Shown: positions 21,044 to 28,486 of the stretch, one piece after another
Layout of the letters: every line of letters begins with the position of its first letter
Position numbering within the stretch: position 1 is the first letter of the stretch
Origin: Stieleria mannarensis
Lineage (GTDB): Bacteria > Planctomycetota > Planctomycetia > Pirellulales > Pirellulaceae
DNA length: 64,000 bases
Reading direction: 5' to 3'
Assembly: GCF_014154935.1 (NCBI RefSeq)
Contig: NZ_JACEHH010000025.1
Span: 62,001-126,000, forward strand
Notes under the pieces: generated by a model
Seen by the model: only the letters and a program-made list of their open reading frames with translations
What the model was told of the DNA's origin: nothing
Database searches by the model: none
Program-made: the position numbers and the translations under genes

Positions 21044-21475
21044 ATGAAGCTTCATCAACGATTCCTCCGACCACTCGGCTGGCTGACGATGATCCTGGTT
21101 TTGGCGGTGCTGCAGACCGGATGTGACTCGTCACCGAAACTCGGCCAAGTCACCGGTGTGTTGACGATGGACGGCGAGCCGGTGAAGAACGGCAGCATTG
21201 AATTTGTCCCCAGCGGGGGCGGGCGTCCGTCGCTGGCGTTGACCGACGCGGAAGGACGCTACACGGCGTACTACCTGCCCAATATGCCGGGCGCGCTTCC
21301 GGGAAAACACCGCATTCGATTCGAAATCGCCAAGGCCAAGCCCGGCGATCCGGGGCTGGTTCGTCCCAAGGGCAAGGGCCGACCGACCGGTGAAGTCACC
21401 TTGGAACCGTCGACGATCGAAGTCGTCGCGGGGGAAAACCAAGTCGACTTCAAGCTGGTCGAAGCTCAAAGCTGA
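21044..21475 (+). CDS. Small lipoprotein with carboxypeptidase-regulatory-like fold
   Basis: 143 aa from ATG 21044, about 7 bases after an AGAGAG ribosome-binding stretch. Upstream in-frame starts at 20993 and 21038 are possible but give a poorer leader. The signal peptide ends in a lipobox (LQTGC) followed by DSSP. The mature part is one beta-sandwich: VTGVLTMDGEPVKNGSIEF, ALTDAEGRYTAYYL and LPGKHRIRFEIAKAKPGD, as in the short planctomycete lipoproteins that accompany DUF1559 genes. It is probably membrane-anchored and functionally linked to the upstream protein. The function is unknown. Confidence 0.88.
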   Translation: MKLHQRFLRPLGWLTMILVLAVLQTGCDSSPKLGQVTGVLTMDGEPVKNGSIEFVPSGGGRPSLALTDAEGRYTAYYLPNMPGALPGKHRIRFEIAKAKPGDPGLVRPKGKGRPTGEVTLEPSTIEVVAGENQVDFKLVEAQS

Positions 21476-21479
21476 GCCC

Positions 21480-21568
21480 GTAAACACAAACCCATTCCGA
21501 TCTGCCGCCGCCCGACTTTTCGCGAAGACAATGTCGCTTCGCGGAAACAGGGCGGCGGTTGTGTTTAC
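21480..21568. terminator. Long compound hairpin after the DUF1559/lipoprotein pair
   Basis: It begins 5 bases after the lipoprotein stop. Outer arms GTAAACACAA (21480-21489) and TTGTGTTTAC (21559-21568) are perfect complements. Inner arms CCGCCGCCC/GGGCGGCGG and TTCGCGAAG/CTTCGCGG continue inward, with a bulge at 21490-21504. There is no T-tract, so it may be a rho-independent-like barrier, an RNA-stabilising hairpin or a REP element. Confidence 0.55.
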
Positions 21569-21709
21569 CCCCGGGCGGGTTTTCCCTCACAGCTGGACCG
21601 TCTCGATGGCCAGCCGCCGCATCGGACGCGAATGCGGGCAATACTTCAGAGCTATGCTTTCGTAGCGACGAGTCACTTGCAGCACCCCAAAGAGATTGGA
21701 AGACGTTCT

Positions 21710-22666
21710 ATGGATCGCCAGAGCACGATTGAACGAATCGAGGAGGTCATCGACCGCCCCGAACTACTTCATTCGCCTCCCGAAGTGGCTCAATCACTAT
21801 TGCAATTGACCAAAAATGACGACTTCGGGCTGCACGAAATCGTCGATTGCATTCGCGCCGACCCGGCGATGTCCAGCCGCGTGTTGCACGTTGTCAACTC
21901 CTCTCGCTATGGGTTGAACACCTCGGTGACGAACCTGCACCAGGCCGTGTCGCTGTTGGGTGAGCGGAGCATTCGCTTGATCGCGATGACCTTTAGCATT
22001 GCCAATGCGTTTTCCACCGGTGCCGCGCGTGAGTTGTACAACGACTTTTGGCGCCAGGCATTGACCACCGCTGCGGCTGCCCGCCGACTGGCCGTCCACT
22101 TGGACGACGTGGATCACAATGACGCCTACACGACCGGGTTGCTCAGCCATCTCGGCACGCTGGTGTTTGCACAGGTCGAAGGCGAAAAGTATCTGTCGCT
22201 CTACCGAAGCACATCGGGCCAGCGCTTGGCGACCTTGGAGCGGCAGAAATATGGCATCGATCACGTCGCCATCGGCGCACGCCTGCTGTGCCAATGGCAA
22301 TTTCCCGATGTGATTTGCGACGCCGTCGCCAGCCATCGCGATCCGGAGATCGAAGAGCCCCTCGCGATCGCCGTCCACGGCGGCACACTCGTCACCGACG
22401 CACTCTGGTACGCCGGCGATGAATCGATCGCGGCCTGCCGCGGGTGGCTGGACGACCGCTTCGATCTGACAATCGACCAGTTCATCGAACTTGCCCTGGA
22501 GTGTCGTGACGAAGTCCAATTGGAACTGGAGGTCTATGGCGTCGACGCAGCCATCCCCGTCGATCCGGAAGAACTACTGGAACAGGCCCGCCAACGATAC
22601 ATGCAATCGTCGCTCACCACCGCGCTGGATTTCGATTCGTACGACTCGGTGTTCGGCGAGGAATGA
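21710..22666 (+). CDS. HDOD-domain protein
   Basis: 318 aa from ATG 21710; the frame extends 26 codons upstream without family-like sequence. The HDOD domain spans about residues 22-215: PPEVAQSLLQL, IRADPAMSSRVLHVVNSSRY, then TNLHQAVSLLGERSIRLIAM, and the helical part with DAYTTGLLSHLGTLVFAQ and YGIDHVAIGARLLCQW. Like other HDOD proteins it has a degenerate HD site (SHLG), so phosphodiesterase activity is not expected. Such proteins usually act as scaffolds in signalling and regulation. The C-terminal 100 residues are acidic and without a recognised domain. It converges on the sigma-factor gene. Confidence 0.9.
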   Translation: MDRQSTIERIEEVIDRPELLHSPPEVAQSLLQLTKNDDFGLHEIVDCIRADPAMSSRVLHVVNSSRYGLNTSVTNLHQAVSLLGERSIRLIAMTFSIANAFSTGAARELYNDFWRQALTTAAAARRLAVHLDDVDHNDAYTTGLLSHLGTLVFAQVEGEKYLSLYRSTSGQRLATLERQKYGIDHVAIGARLLCQWQFPDVICDAVASHRDPEIEEPLAIAVHGGTLVTDALWYAGDESIAACRGWLDDRFDLTIDQFIELALECRDEVQLELEVYGVDAAIPVDPEELLEQARQRYMQSSLTTALDFDSYDSVFGEE

Positions 22667-22691
22667 TCCTCCCGGCCGGTCCGATTGCCAT

Positions 22692-23348
22692 TCACTCCCC
22701 TGCCAACTCGGGAAACACACTCTCGTCGAGTTCGGCGCGTTTGATGATCGATTTCAAGCGAATTTGAAAGTCGCTCTTGTAGTTGGCGACTTGCTGTTCG
22801 GTCAGGCCCAGCGTTTCGGCGACGTGTTTGTTGCCCCAGCCGCGAACGATCATCAACTCGATCGCTTGCAGCTTGATCCAATTGCCGCTTTGTTTCCAGC
22901 GATCGATTTGTTCGTGCATGGCATCGCGGATCGCTTGCTCTTCGATGCGTTTGCGTTCGACGCTGCGGGCGATCGAACTGGCCACCCGGGCGCTCCCTTT
23001 TAAATCGAAATCCCCGGTCGAACTGGAACGGCCGTGCAGCTGCAGCGACGGGCGTCGGCCTTCGCGTCGCAGGTGATCGGTCAGCTTGTAGGCGCAGATC
23101 GAAAACAGATAACTTTCCAGCGGCCGGCCGCCGTCGTAGTTGGGCAGACTGATCAGAAACCCGACGAAGGCTTCCTGGACGATGTCTTCGGCGGCGGCGG
23201 AATCACGGATCCGGCTGCGGGTGTACGCCAGCAACCGCCCTTCGTAACGATCGATCAGGGATTGCCAGGCCGCGGAATCGCCGTCGCGGATTTGGGCGAC
23301 CAGCAATTCGTCCGCGGAGGGGACGTCGGAATCGGCGGGAACATTCAT
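22692..23348 (-). CDS. ECF-type RNA polymerase sigma factor
   Basis: 218 aa. Region 2 lies at about residues 20-90 (YEGRLLAYTRSRIRDSAAAE, DIVQEAFVGFLISL, LESYLFSICAYKLTDHLRRE) and region 4 at about 155-205 (MIVRGWGNKHVAETLGLTEQ, QVANYKSDFQIRLKSII). The linker carries a Ser/Arg-rich insertion (LHGRSSSTGDF). The ATG at 23348 overlaps the TGA of the upstream patatin gene by two bases (ATGA), so translation is probably coupled. No anti-sigma factor gene follows; the next gene to the left, HDOD, is convergent. It is expected to direct a small regulon, which the sequence does not reveal. Confidence 0.92.
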   Translation of the reverse strand: MNVPADSDVPSADELLVAQIRDGDSAAWQSLIDRYEGRLLAYTRSRIRDSAAAEDIVQEAFVGFLISLPNYDGGRPLESYLFSICAYKLTDHLRREGRRPSLQLHGRSSSTGDFDLKGSARVASSIARSVERKRIEEQAIRDAMHEQIDRWKQSGNWIKLQAIELMIVRGWGNKHVAETLGLTEQQVANYKSDFQIRLKSIIKRAELDESVFPELAGE

Positions 23349-25135
23349 GCAACAGCGTCGGTCGGTTGGAGGTTTTCGATGACACGTTTGACGTTTTCGA
23401 CCGCTTTTTCACCGGCCCGCCGCCCCGCTTCGATCAGCGGATCGACGGCGTGGAAATCTTCGATCCGAAACGCGCTGGTTTGAGGGATGATGATCAGGTC
23501 GCTTTCTTCGCGATGCAGGGCGCTGGAATGTCGCCGCGAAATGTCCATCGTGCGTAATAGCGTCGAAAGATAGCTGGGGGGACGCAACCTGCCTTTGCGG
23601 TCCTTCGCAAAATCGGTCGTGATCGTCGACCCGACGTCGATCGAAACGACATGGTCGCATCCTTCGCTGCGGAGTACCGACGCCGGGACGTTCATCAACA
23701 CCCCGCCGTCGACCAGCATTTGCCCTTCGTGAATGATCGGACGCCCGAACACGGGGTGGTTGATACTCTGCAGCACCGCCTGAACCAGATCGCCGCAGCG
23801 GCGGATTTGTTGTTCGCCGCTGATCAGGTCCAACGTGGTGATCGCCAGCGGTAAGTCGGCTTGCGCGAACGTCATCTGGCCGAGATAACGCCGTAGCTTG
23901 GTTTCGAAACGACCGCCCCGAAAACTGTGCAGCAGGAACATCCGTCGGGTCGCCGCCCGCGCCGCCAGGTACCGCGGCGGGATCATCTCCTTGCGGAAAA
24001 AATCACCGATCTCCCAGGGGCTGAAGCCCGCACCGAACGCCGAGGCGACGATGGCACCGGCGCTGGTGCCGGCGATCGAATCGAACACGACGTGGTGTTG
24101 CTGCAGAATCTCCAACACGCCGATGTGGGCAATCCCTCGCGCCCCGCCGCCGCCGAGTGCGAGCCCGATCCGTTTGCCGATCAGCGATCGATACAGTCGA
24201 ATGATCGACGGGGCAACAAACTGCGCTTGTCGACCTTGTCCGCGATACTCACATCGCACTGCCAGCAGGTCGGGGGCATCCATCTTCGGCCGTGGTCGCG
24301 TTTCCGAATCAAACATCACCGCGACGATCGGTCGGCGATGCAGCGGGATGGATTTCAACAGGCTCTGCGCGTGGTCGGAAAGGCCGCGGTGGGCATCGAC
24401 GGCAAACACGACGCGATTGGATTCTCGCACGGCCGCGGCGGTTGCTTGTGTCCCGCTGGCGACGGCCACCGCCAAGGCCTGCTTGCTGCGACCGGCGATC
24501 GTGCACCCCAAGTCGGGGACCGAGACCGAGACGGCGTCGCGATCAAAGTCGGTTGGTGTAAACGGCAGCTCGGTGTCGCTGACCAACAGCGGTTGCACAA
24601 GCGGTTGATCGCATCGCAGTTGGCCGAGCAATTGTTCGGCCAGCGACCAGCCGCTGGGGTGATCAACGATGACTGCCAGCGAATGCACGCCGCGATTGGT
24701 CTCGGCCGGCGACGATGCCGCGGTGTTCATCATCGACAACCGCTTGGTCAATGACCGGCTGAGGTTTTCCAGCAGTTGCGGATAGGTTTTCACCAGCCGG
24801 CGGTAGTCTTCGCCGCTCAGCACCAGGGTTTCGACGTAGGTGACCGCGGTGACGGTGGCGGTCCGCGGGCCGCCGGAGATCACCGACGATTCACCGAAAT
24901 GGTCGCCCGCGCCCATCATGCCCAGCGTGCGCTCGGCGACTGCCGGACCGTCGCCCGTCCAGACGCGGACCTTGCCGGCCGTGATCAAGAACAATTCGTC
25001 GCCTTCCTCACCGATCTCGATGATCGTCGCGCCGGCGTCGAACGAGCGCGGCTGAAACGCCGACAGCACGTTTTCCAGCCCGTCGTTGCTGAGCCCCATC
25101 AACAGCGACCGGGTTACCGATTGTTCGCGATCCAT
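23345..25135 (-). CDS. Patatin-like phospholipase with cyclic-nucleotide-binding domain (NTE type)
   Basis: 596 aa from ATG 25135 (MDREQSVTRSLLMGL); the open frame continues 58 codons upstream through repeat-derived sequence, which was excluded. The cNMP-binding domain is at about 15-130 (FDAGATIIEIGEEGDELFLI, GDHFGESSVISGGPRTATV). A Rossmann-like middle region spans about 150-310. The patatin domain carries GGGGARG (about 323, oxyanion), GTSAG (about 356, nucleophile Ser) and VDGGVLMNVP (about 475, catalytic Asp), so the Ser-Asp dyad is intact. This architecture matches neuropathy-target-esterase/RssA-like lysophospholipases. The expected activity is hydrolysis of lysophospholipids at the inner membrane, possibly gated by a cyclic nucleotide. 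It is the first gene of a two-gene unit with the sigma factor. Confidence 0.92.
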   Translation of the reverse strand: MDREQSVTRSLLMGLSNDGLENVLSAFQPRSFDAGATIIEIGEEGDELFLITAGKVRVWTGDGPAVAERTLGMMGAGDHFGESSVISGGPRTATVTAVTYVETLVLSGEDYRRLVKTYPQLLENLSRSLTKRLSMMNTAASSPAETNRGVHSLAVIVDHPSGWSLAEQLLGQLRCDQPLVQPLLVSDTELPFTPTDFDRDAVSVSVPDLGCTIAGRSKQALAVAVASGTQATAAAVRESNRVVFAVDAHRGLSDHAQSLLKSIPLHRRPIVAVMFDSETRPRPKMDAPDLLAVRCEYRGQGRQAQFVAPSIIRLYRSLIGKRIGLALGGGGARGIAHIGVLEILQQHHVVFDSIAGTSAGAIVASAFGAGFSPWEIGDFFRKEMIPPRYLAARAATRRMFLLHSFRGGRFETKLRRYLGQMTFAQADLPLAITTLDLISGEQQIRRCGDLVQAVLQSINHPVFGRPIIHEGQMLVDGGVLMNVPASVLRSEGCDHVVSIDVGSTITTDFAKDRKGRLRPPSYLSTLLRTMDISRRHSSALHREESDLIIIPQTSAFRIEDFHAVDPLIEAGRRAGEKAVENVKRVIENLQPTDAVA

Positions 25136-25211
25136 CTGGGAATACCCGAGCAAGAGAAGTTGACCACCAAACGATACCCTACCCGACCACGGCGGGATCC
25201 GCCAATGCACT

Positions 25212-25346
25212 CTAGCGGCCTGTTGATTTAGTGAGCCGACGGCGCTAGCCGCGGGCCTAGCGGTGCCAGCATGCCCCTTCGAGGCCCGTCGCTCGCGCCA
25301 TCGGCTCACTATTGTTTCGGTTGCGACTAAATCAACAAGCCGCTAG
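25212..25346. repeat. 135-bp imperfect palindrome
   Basis: The left arm starts CTAGCGGCCTGTTGATTTAG and the right arm ends with its near-complement, CTAAATCAACAAGCCGCTAG. A second paired block follows inward (GTGAGCCGACGGCGCTAGC against GCTCGCGCCATCGGCTCAC). The right arm carries 16 extra bases (25310-25325) between the blocks. It lies between the divergent patatin and aldo/keto reductase genes and occupies most of their spacer. It looks like a non-coding mobile or REP-type element. Confidence 0.7.
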
Positions 25347-25432
25347 CAACAAGTGTGCTTTCATCGGCGCGTCAGGTTTGGGATCATAGTGCGACTCAAC
25401 TTTGAACGCCTCCCTTTGCCCCCCAATTGCAG

Positions 25433-26413
25433 ATGTCTAGCGAATTTATCCTTGCCGGCGGAGACAAGATCCCTTCGGTCGGCCTGGGCCTGTGGAAAAT
25501 TGATCGCGAGTCGACCGCCGAGATTGTTTACAAGGCCATCGAAATCGGCTACCGCCACATCGATGCGGCCTGTGATTACGGCAACGAATACGAAGCGGGC
25601 GACGGGATTCGAAAGGCGATCGACGACGGCTTGGTCCGCCGCGAAGACCTTTGGATCACCAGCAAGCTTTGGAACACCTTCCACCGCGCCGAAGACGTGC
25701 CCGTCGCGCTCGAAAAGACGTTGTCGGATTTGGAACTGGACTACTTGGATCTGTATCACATCCACTTTCCGATCTCGTTGGCTCATGTGCCGATCGAGAA
25801 ACGGTACCCGCCGGGATGGTTCTATGATCCCGATGCCGAGTACCCGCAGATGAAAGAGGATCCGGTGCCGATTCTGGAGACTTGGCAGGCGATGATCGAG
25901 TGCCAGAAAGCGGGACTGATCCGCCACCTGGGCGTCTGTAACTTCGGCGTTTCGCTGATCCGCGACCTGATGGCGTCCTCGTCGGTCAAACCGTCGGTGC
26001 TGCAGGTGGAATTGCATCCCTATTTGACTCAGGAAAAATTGCTCCGGTTCTGCGGCCAGCACGACATCCACGTGACCGGGTTCTCACCGCTGGGGGCGCA
26101 ATCGTATTTCTCCATCGGCATGGCCGAAGAGGGCGAGGGCGTGATCGATCGCAAGGAAACCAAGGCGATCGCCGAGCAGGTGGGCAGGACTCCGGCCCAG
26201 GTCGTGTTGCGTTGGGGTCTTCAACGCGGAACGTCGATCGTCCCCAAAACCTCGCGCGTCGAGCGATTGAAAGAGAATCTGGATCTGTTCGATTTCGAAT
26301 TGACCGACCAGCAGATGAACGCACTCAACTCGCTCAACCAAAACCGGCGTTTCAACGATCCCGGTGAGTTCGGCGAAAAAGCGTTCAACACCTTTTTTCC
26401 GATCTATGAGTAG
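25433..26413 (+). CDS. Aldo/keto reductase (xylose/aldose reductase type)
   Basis: 326 aa from ATG 25433; a TTG six bases upstream is less likely. It is a TIM-barrel NADPH-dependent carbonyl reductase. The tetrad is visible as D44 and Y49 (HIDAACDYGNE), K78 (ITSKLW) and H111 (YHIHFP). Family signatures GVCNFGVSLIRDL and the cofactor-binding IVPKTSRVERLKENLDLFDF are present. The insertion IEKRYPPGWFYDPDAEYP resembles the long loop of fungal and bacterial xylose reductases. The substrate cannot be fixed from sequence; a sugar aldehyde is plausible. The enzyme is cytoplasmic. The gene stands alone and converges on a lipoprotein gene. Confidence 0.93.
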   Translation: MSSEFILAGGDKIPSVGLGLWKIDRESTAEIVYKAIEIGYRHIDAACDYGNEYEAGDGIRKAIDDGLVRREDLWITSKLWNTFHRAEDVPVALEKTLSDLELDYLDLYHIHFPISLAHVPIEKRYPPGWFYDPDAEYPQMKEDPVPILETWQAMIECQKAGLIRHLGVCNFGVSLIRDLMASSSVKPSVLQVELHPYLTQEKLLRFCGQHDIHVTGFSPLGAQSYFSIGMAEEGEGVIDRKETKAIAEQVGRTPAQVVLRWGLQRGTSIVPKTSRVERLKENLDLFDFELTDQQMNALNSLNQNRRFNDPGEFGEKAFNTFFPIYE

Positions 26414-26439
26414 CGCTGGCGGGGTGACTTCAGCGGGAT

Positions 26440-26501
26440 GTAGCTACGCTCGCCAGAGCGTGGTGAATGCCGGGGATCCACCTTCTGGCGAAGGTAGCTA
26501 C
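26440..26501. repeat. Inverted repeat GTAGCTAC...GTAGCTAC between convergent genes
   Basis: The arm GTAGCTACGCTCGCCAGAGC (from 26440) pairs imperfectly with CCTTCTGGCGAAGGTAGCTA and following base (ending 26501). It sits between the aldo/keto reductase and the convergent lipoprotein gene. The right arm contains that gene's TAG stop (26500-26498). It may act as a bidirectional terminator. Confidence 0.6.
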
Positions 26502-27601
26502 GTGGCCGTCTGCTGCTGGTAGACCACCAACCCGTGCAGGGCGTGGTACAGCACACCGCACTCCAGGTCGACGTCGCGGCATTGGTGCAACACGTCACAC
26601 AACTTGCGGACGCTGCGGACGACCCAATCGGATTGCAAGACGTCACGGTCTGACGCGGTTGCGATGAACTCCAGCACGTGGCCGGTCGTGCCCAGCGTCT
26701 CACCCAAGTCGTTGCACCAACCGGTGCGATGCATGTAGGACGTGCTGTAGGTTCCGTCCGGGTTTTGGTTGACGCGGGCCAGTTCGATCGATGCTTCCAG
26801 GTGTTCCTTGGCGGCGGCCCAAACGCCCGTGATCGGGCTGCCTTCGGCCATCCGGTTTCGCAGTGCCGTTGCGATCCCGATCAACCGGTGCGTTCCGCCA
26901 CACACGCTGATGGCCAGGTCGTGTTCGACTTCCGACTGCAGCAACAATTCTGTGCTGTACGTGTTGCCATCGCGGGCGGTCCAGCGATGGTCGGTCGTGC
27001 GGTAGTAGGACAGCGGAATCAGGGTCCAACTGAATTCCGCTTCGTAGTTCAGTGGGACATCCCACTCGGCTTGTCGCATCCAATCGTCGATCGTCAGTGT
27101 GCGTTCTTCGACCACCCAAGTCGCATCGGCGGGAAGCCCTGTCTGGGCGACGACGGCCAGCCACTGGTCGCGGTGTCCCTGGCCGACTTTGGTCGACGGT
27201 TCCAAATCGACGCGTAGCCCGTAGCGATCGTCTCCTTCAAACGCATCGCCGATCATCGGGCGAAACCCGTCACAGGTCCCGCCGGTACGAAAGTATTCCA
27301 GCGCGCTCTGGCGACCACGCGGCGTGTCGATCTGGAACTCGTTGCCATAGGCCAGGATGCCGTGGAAGATCTGCCAGGCACCGTTGACCATTGTCGACAG
27401 CCCCCGGCGACGCTTTTCCGCTTCGAGCGTTTGAGCGACCAGGTCCGCGACGGGCAGCGAAGAGGCGTCCGCGGCCGGCTCACCGTCGGGCAAGGATTCG
27501 GGGATCGACAGCGGGCAGCCGGTGGTGACTAGTGCCGACGCCGCCAGCGCCGACAACGCGGCGCGACGATTGAGGGAGCGGTTCGGAGCGGTTTTCTTCA
27601 T
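26498..27601 (-). CDS. Predicted lipoprotein of unknown function
   Basis: 367 aa. The N-terminus MKKTAPNRSLNRRAALSALA contains a twin-Arg-like stretch (NRRAAL), and a lipobox (VTTGC) gives export and lipidation. The mature protein has no motif I can name. Conserved-looking segments are TMVNGAWQIFHGILAYG, LVNY-like LNYEAEFSWTLIPLSYY, CGGTHRLIGIATALRNRM and YMHRTGWCNDLGETLGTTGH. The alternating helices suggest an alpha-barrel such as those of glycosidase-like or prenyltransferase-like proteins, but this is a guess. It ends inside an inverted repeat, and another repeat lies 7 bases before its ATG, leaving little room for a normal promoter and ribosome-binding site. Confidence 0.82.
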   Translation of the reverse strand: MKKTAPNRSLNRRAALSALAASALVTTGCPLSIPESLPDGEPAADASSLPVADLVAQTLEAEKRRRGLSTMVNGAWQIFHGILAYGNEFQIDTPRGRQSALEYFRTGGTCDGFRPMIGDAFEGDDRYGLRVDLEPSTKVGQGHRDQWLAVVAQTGLPADATWVVEERTLTIDDWMRQAEWDVPLNYEAEFSWTLIPLSYYRTTDHRWTARDGNTYSTELLLQSEVEHDLAISVCGGTHRLIGIATALRNRMAEGSPITGVWAAAKEHLEASIELARVNQNPDGTYSTSYMHRTGWCNDLGETLGTTGHVLEFIATASDRDVLQSDWVVRSVRKLCDVLHQCRDVDLECGVLYHALHGLVVYQQQTAT

Positions 27602-27607
27602 GTTCAG

Positions 27608-27750
27608 GTAGCGGAACTCGCCAAGAGTTTCGTTCGAGTGGCCACGAAAGCCTTGGCGGCTTCCGCTACTGTTTCGTTCGAGTGGCCACGAAAGCCTTGG
27701 CGGCTTCCGCTACTGTTTTGTTCGGGGGGGACGAAAGCCTTGGCGGCCTT
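27608..27750. repeat. GTAGCGG palindrome with 44-bp tandem copies
   Basis: The arm GTAGCGGAACTCGCCAAGAG (27608) pairs with AAGCCTTGGCGGCTTCCGCT and following bases (to 27669). A 44-bp unit holding the right arm is repeated exactly in tandem (27627-27670 and 27671-27714), and a degenerate third copy ends about 27750. The same core recurs at 42261, 57652 and 59911-60199. The rest of the spacer (to 28037) shows no gene. Confidence 0.8.
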
Positions 27751-28037
27751 CTGTGACGGGGTTTTTTAGCGTTGTGTTCAATTGGAACAGCAAACCCCCA
27801 TCGCGAGCAATCGGGGATCAAAAACGCCTAGAAAATGACAGGCTGGAAGCCTCGCCCACGCCTCATTCCGGGGGCGAAACACCCGGCGACAGCCCAGCTG
27901 CGACCATTTCGACCGGAATAGGGACTCGTCGATTTTTGACAACGCGCGTAGACTTTAATGCAGCGACTTTAATGCAGCGGCGGTCGACCGAGGGATCGCC
28001 GAGTCCGTTTGACAATCGTCTCTGGTTTTGCCCGATC

Positions 28038-28484
28038 ATGCCTAACGAACAAGACATTTACGAAGAACACGTCTTGGATCACTACGAAGACCCCTACCAC
28101 CGTGGCGAGCTGGCCACGGCCACCCATGCGGACGAGGGCAAGAATCCTCTGTGCGGGGACGTGATCCAGGTGATGCTGCGTTTGGATCGCGATGGAAAGA
28201 TCGAAGAAGCGTGGTTTGAAGGCGAAGGCTGCGTGATCAGCCAGGCTTCGGCATCGATGCTGGTCGAGGCGATTGAGGGCAAGACGGTCGAGGAGGCGAA
28301 GGAGTTTACCGCCAACGAGATGTTGGAGCTGTTCGGCCCCCAGCTGACGCCCAACCGCCAAAAATGCTGCTTGTTGTCTTGGCGGGTGCTGCAATCGGCC
28401 CTGCACGCTCCGGTCGATGATTCTGCCGACGATGACGACGCCGGGCCCAGTTTCGGCGGTCCCAGCTTAAGTGAAGAGAGCTAA
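28038..28484 (+). CDS. sufU: SufU-type iron-sulfur cluster assembly / sulfur-relay protein
   Basis: 148 aa. ATG 28038 was chosen because the protein then begins MPNEQDIYEEHVLDHYEDPY, as in SufU; the frame extends 95 codons upstream without similarity. Zinc/sulfur ligands are C39 and D41 (NPLCGD), C65 (GEGCVISQASASM) and C110 (QKCCLLSW). The usual SufU insertion relative to IscU is present around residues 75-105. SufU accepts persulfide sulfur from SufS. It is two bases upstream of sufS, so the pair is an operon. The C-terminal tail is acidic (DDSADDDDAG). sufBCD are not in the window. Confidence 0.92.
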   Translation: MPNEQDIYEEHVLDHYEDPYHRGELATATHADEGKNPLCGDVIQVMLRLDRDGKIEEAWFEGEGCVISQASASMLVEAIEGKTVEEAKEFTANEMLELFGPQLTPNRQKCCLLSWRVLQSALHAPVDDSADDDDAGPSFGGPSLSEES

Positions 28485-28486
28485 CG

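Noticed and set aside
22491..23003. Plus-strand frame across the HDOD end and the sigma factor
   Set aside because: It is antisense to the ECF sigma gene, whose motifs are unambiguous.
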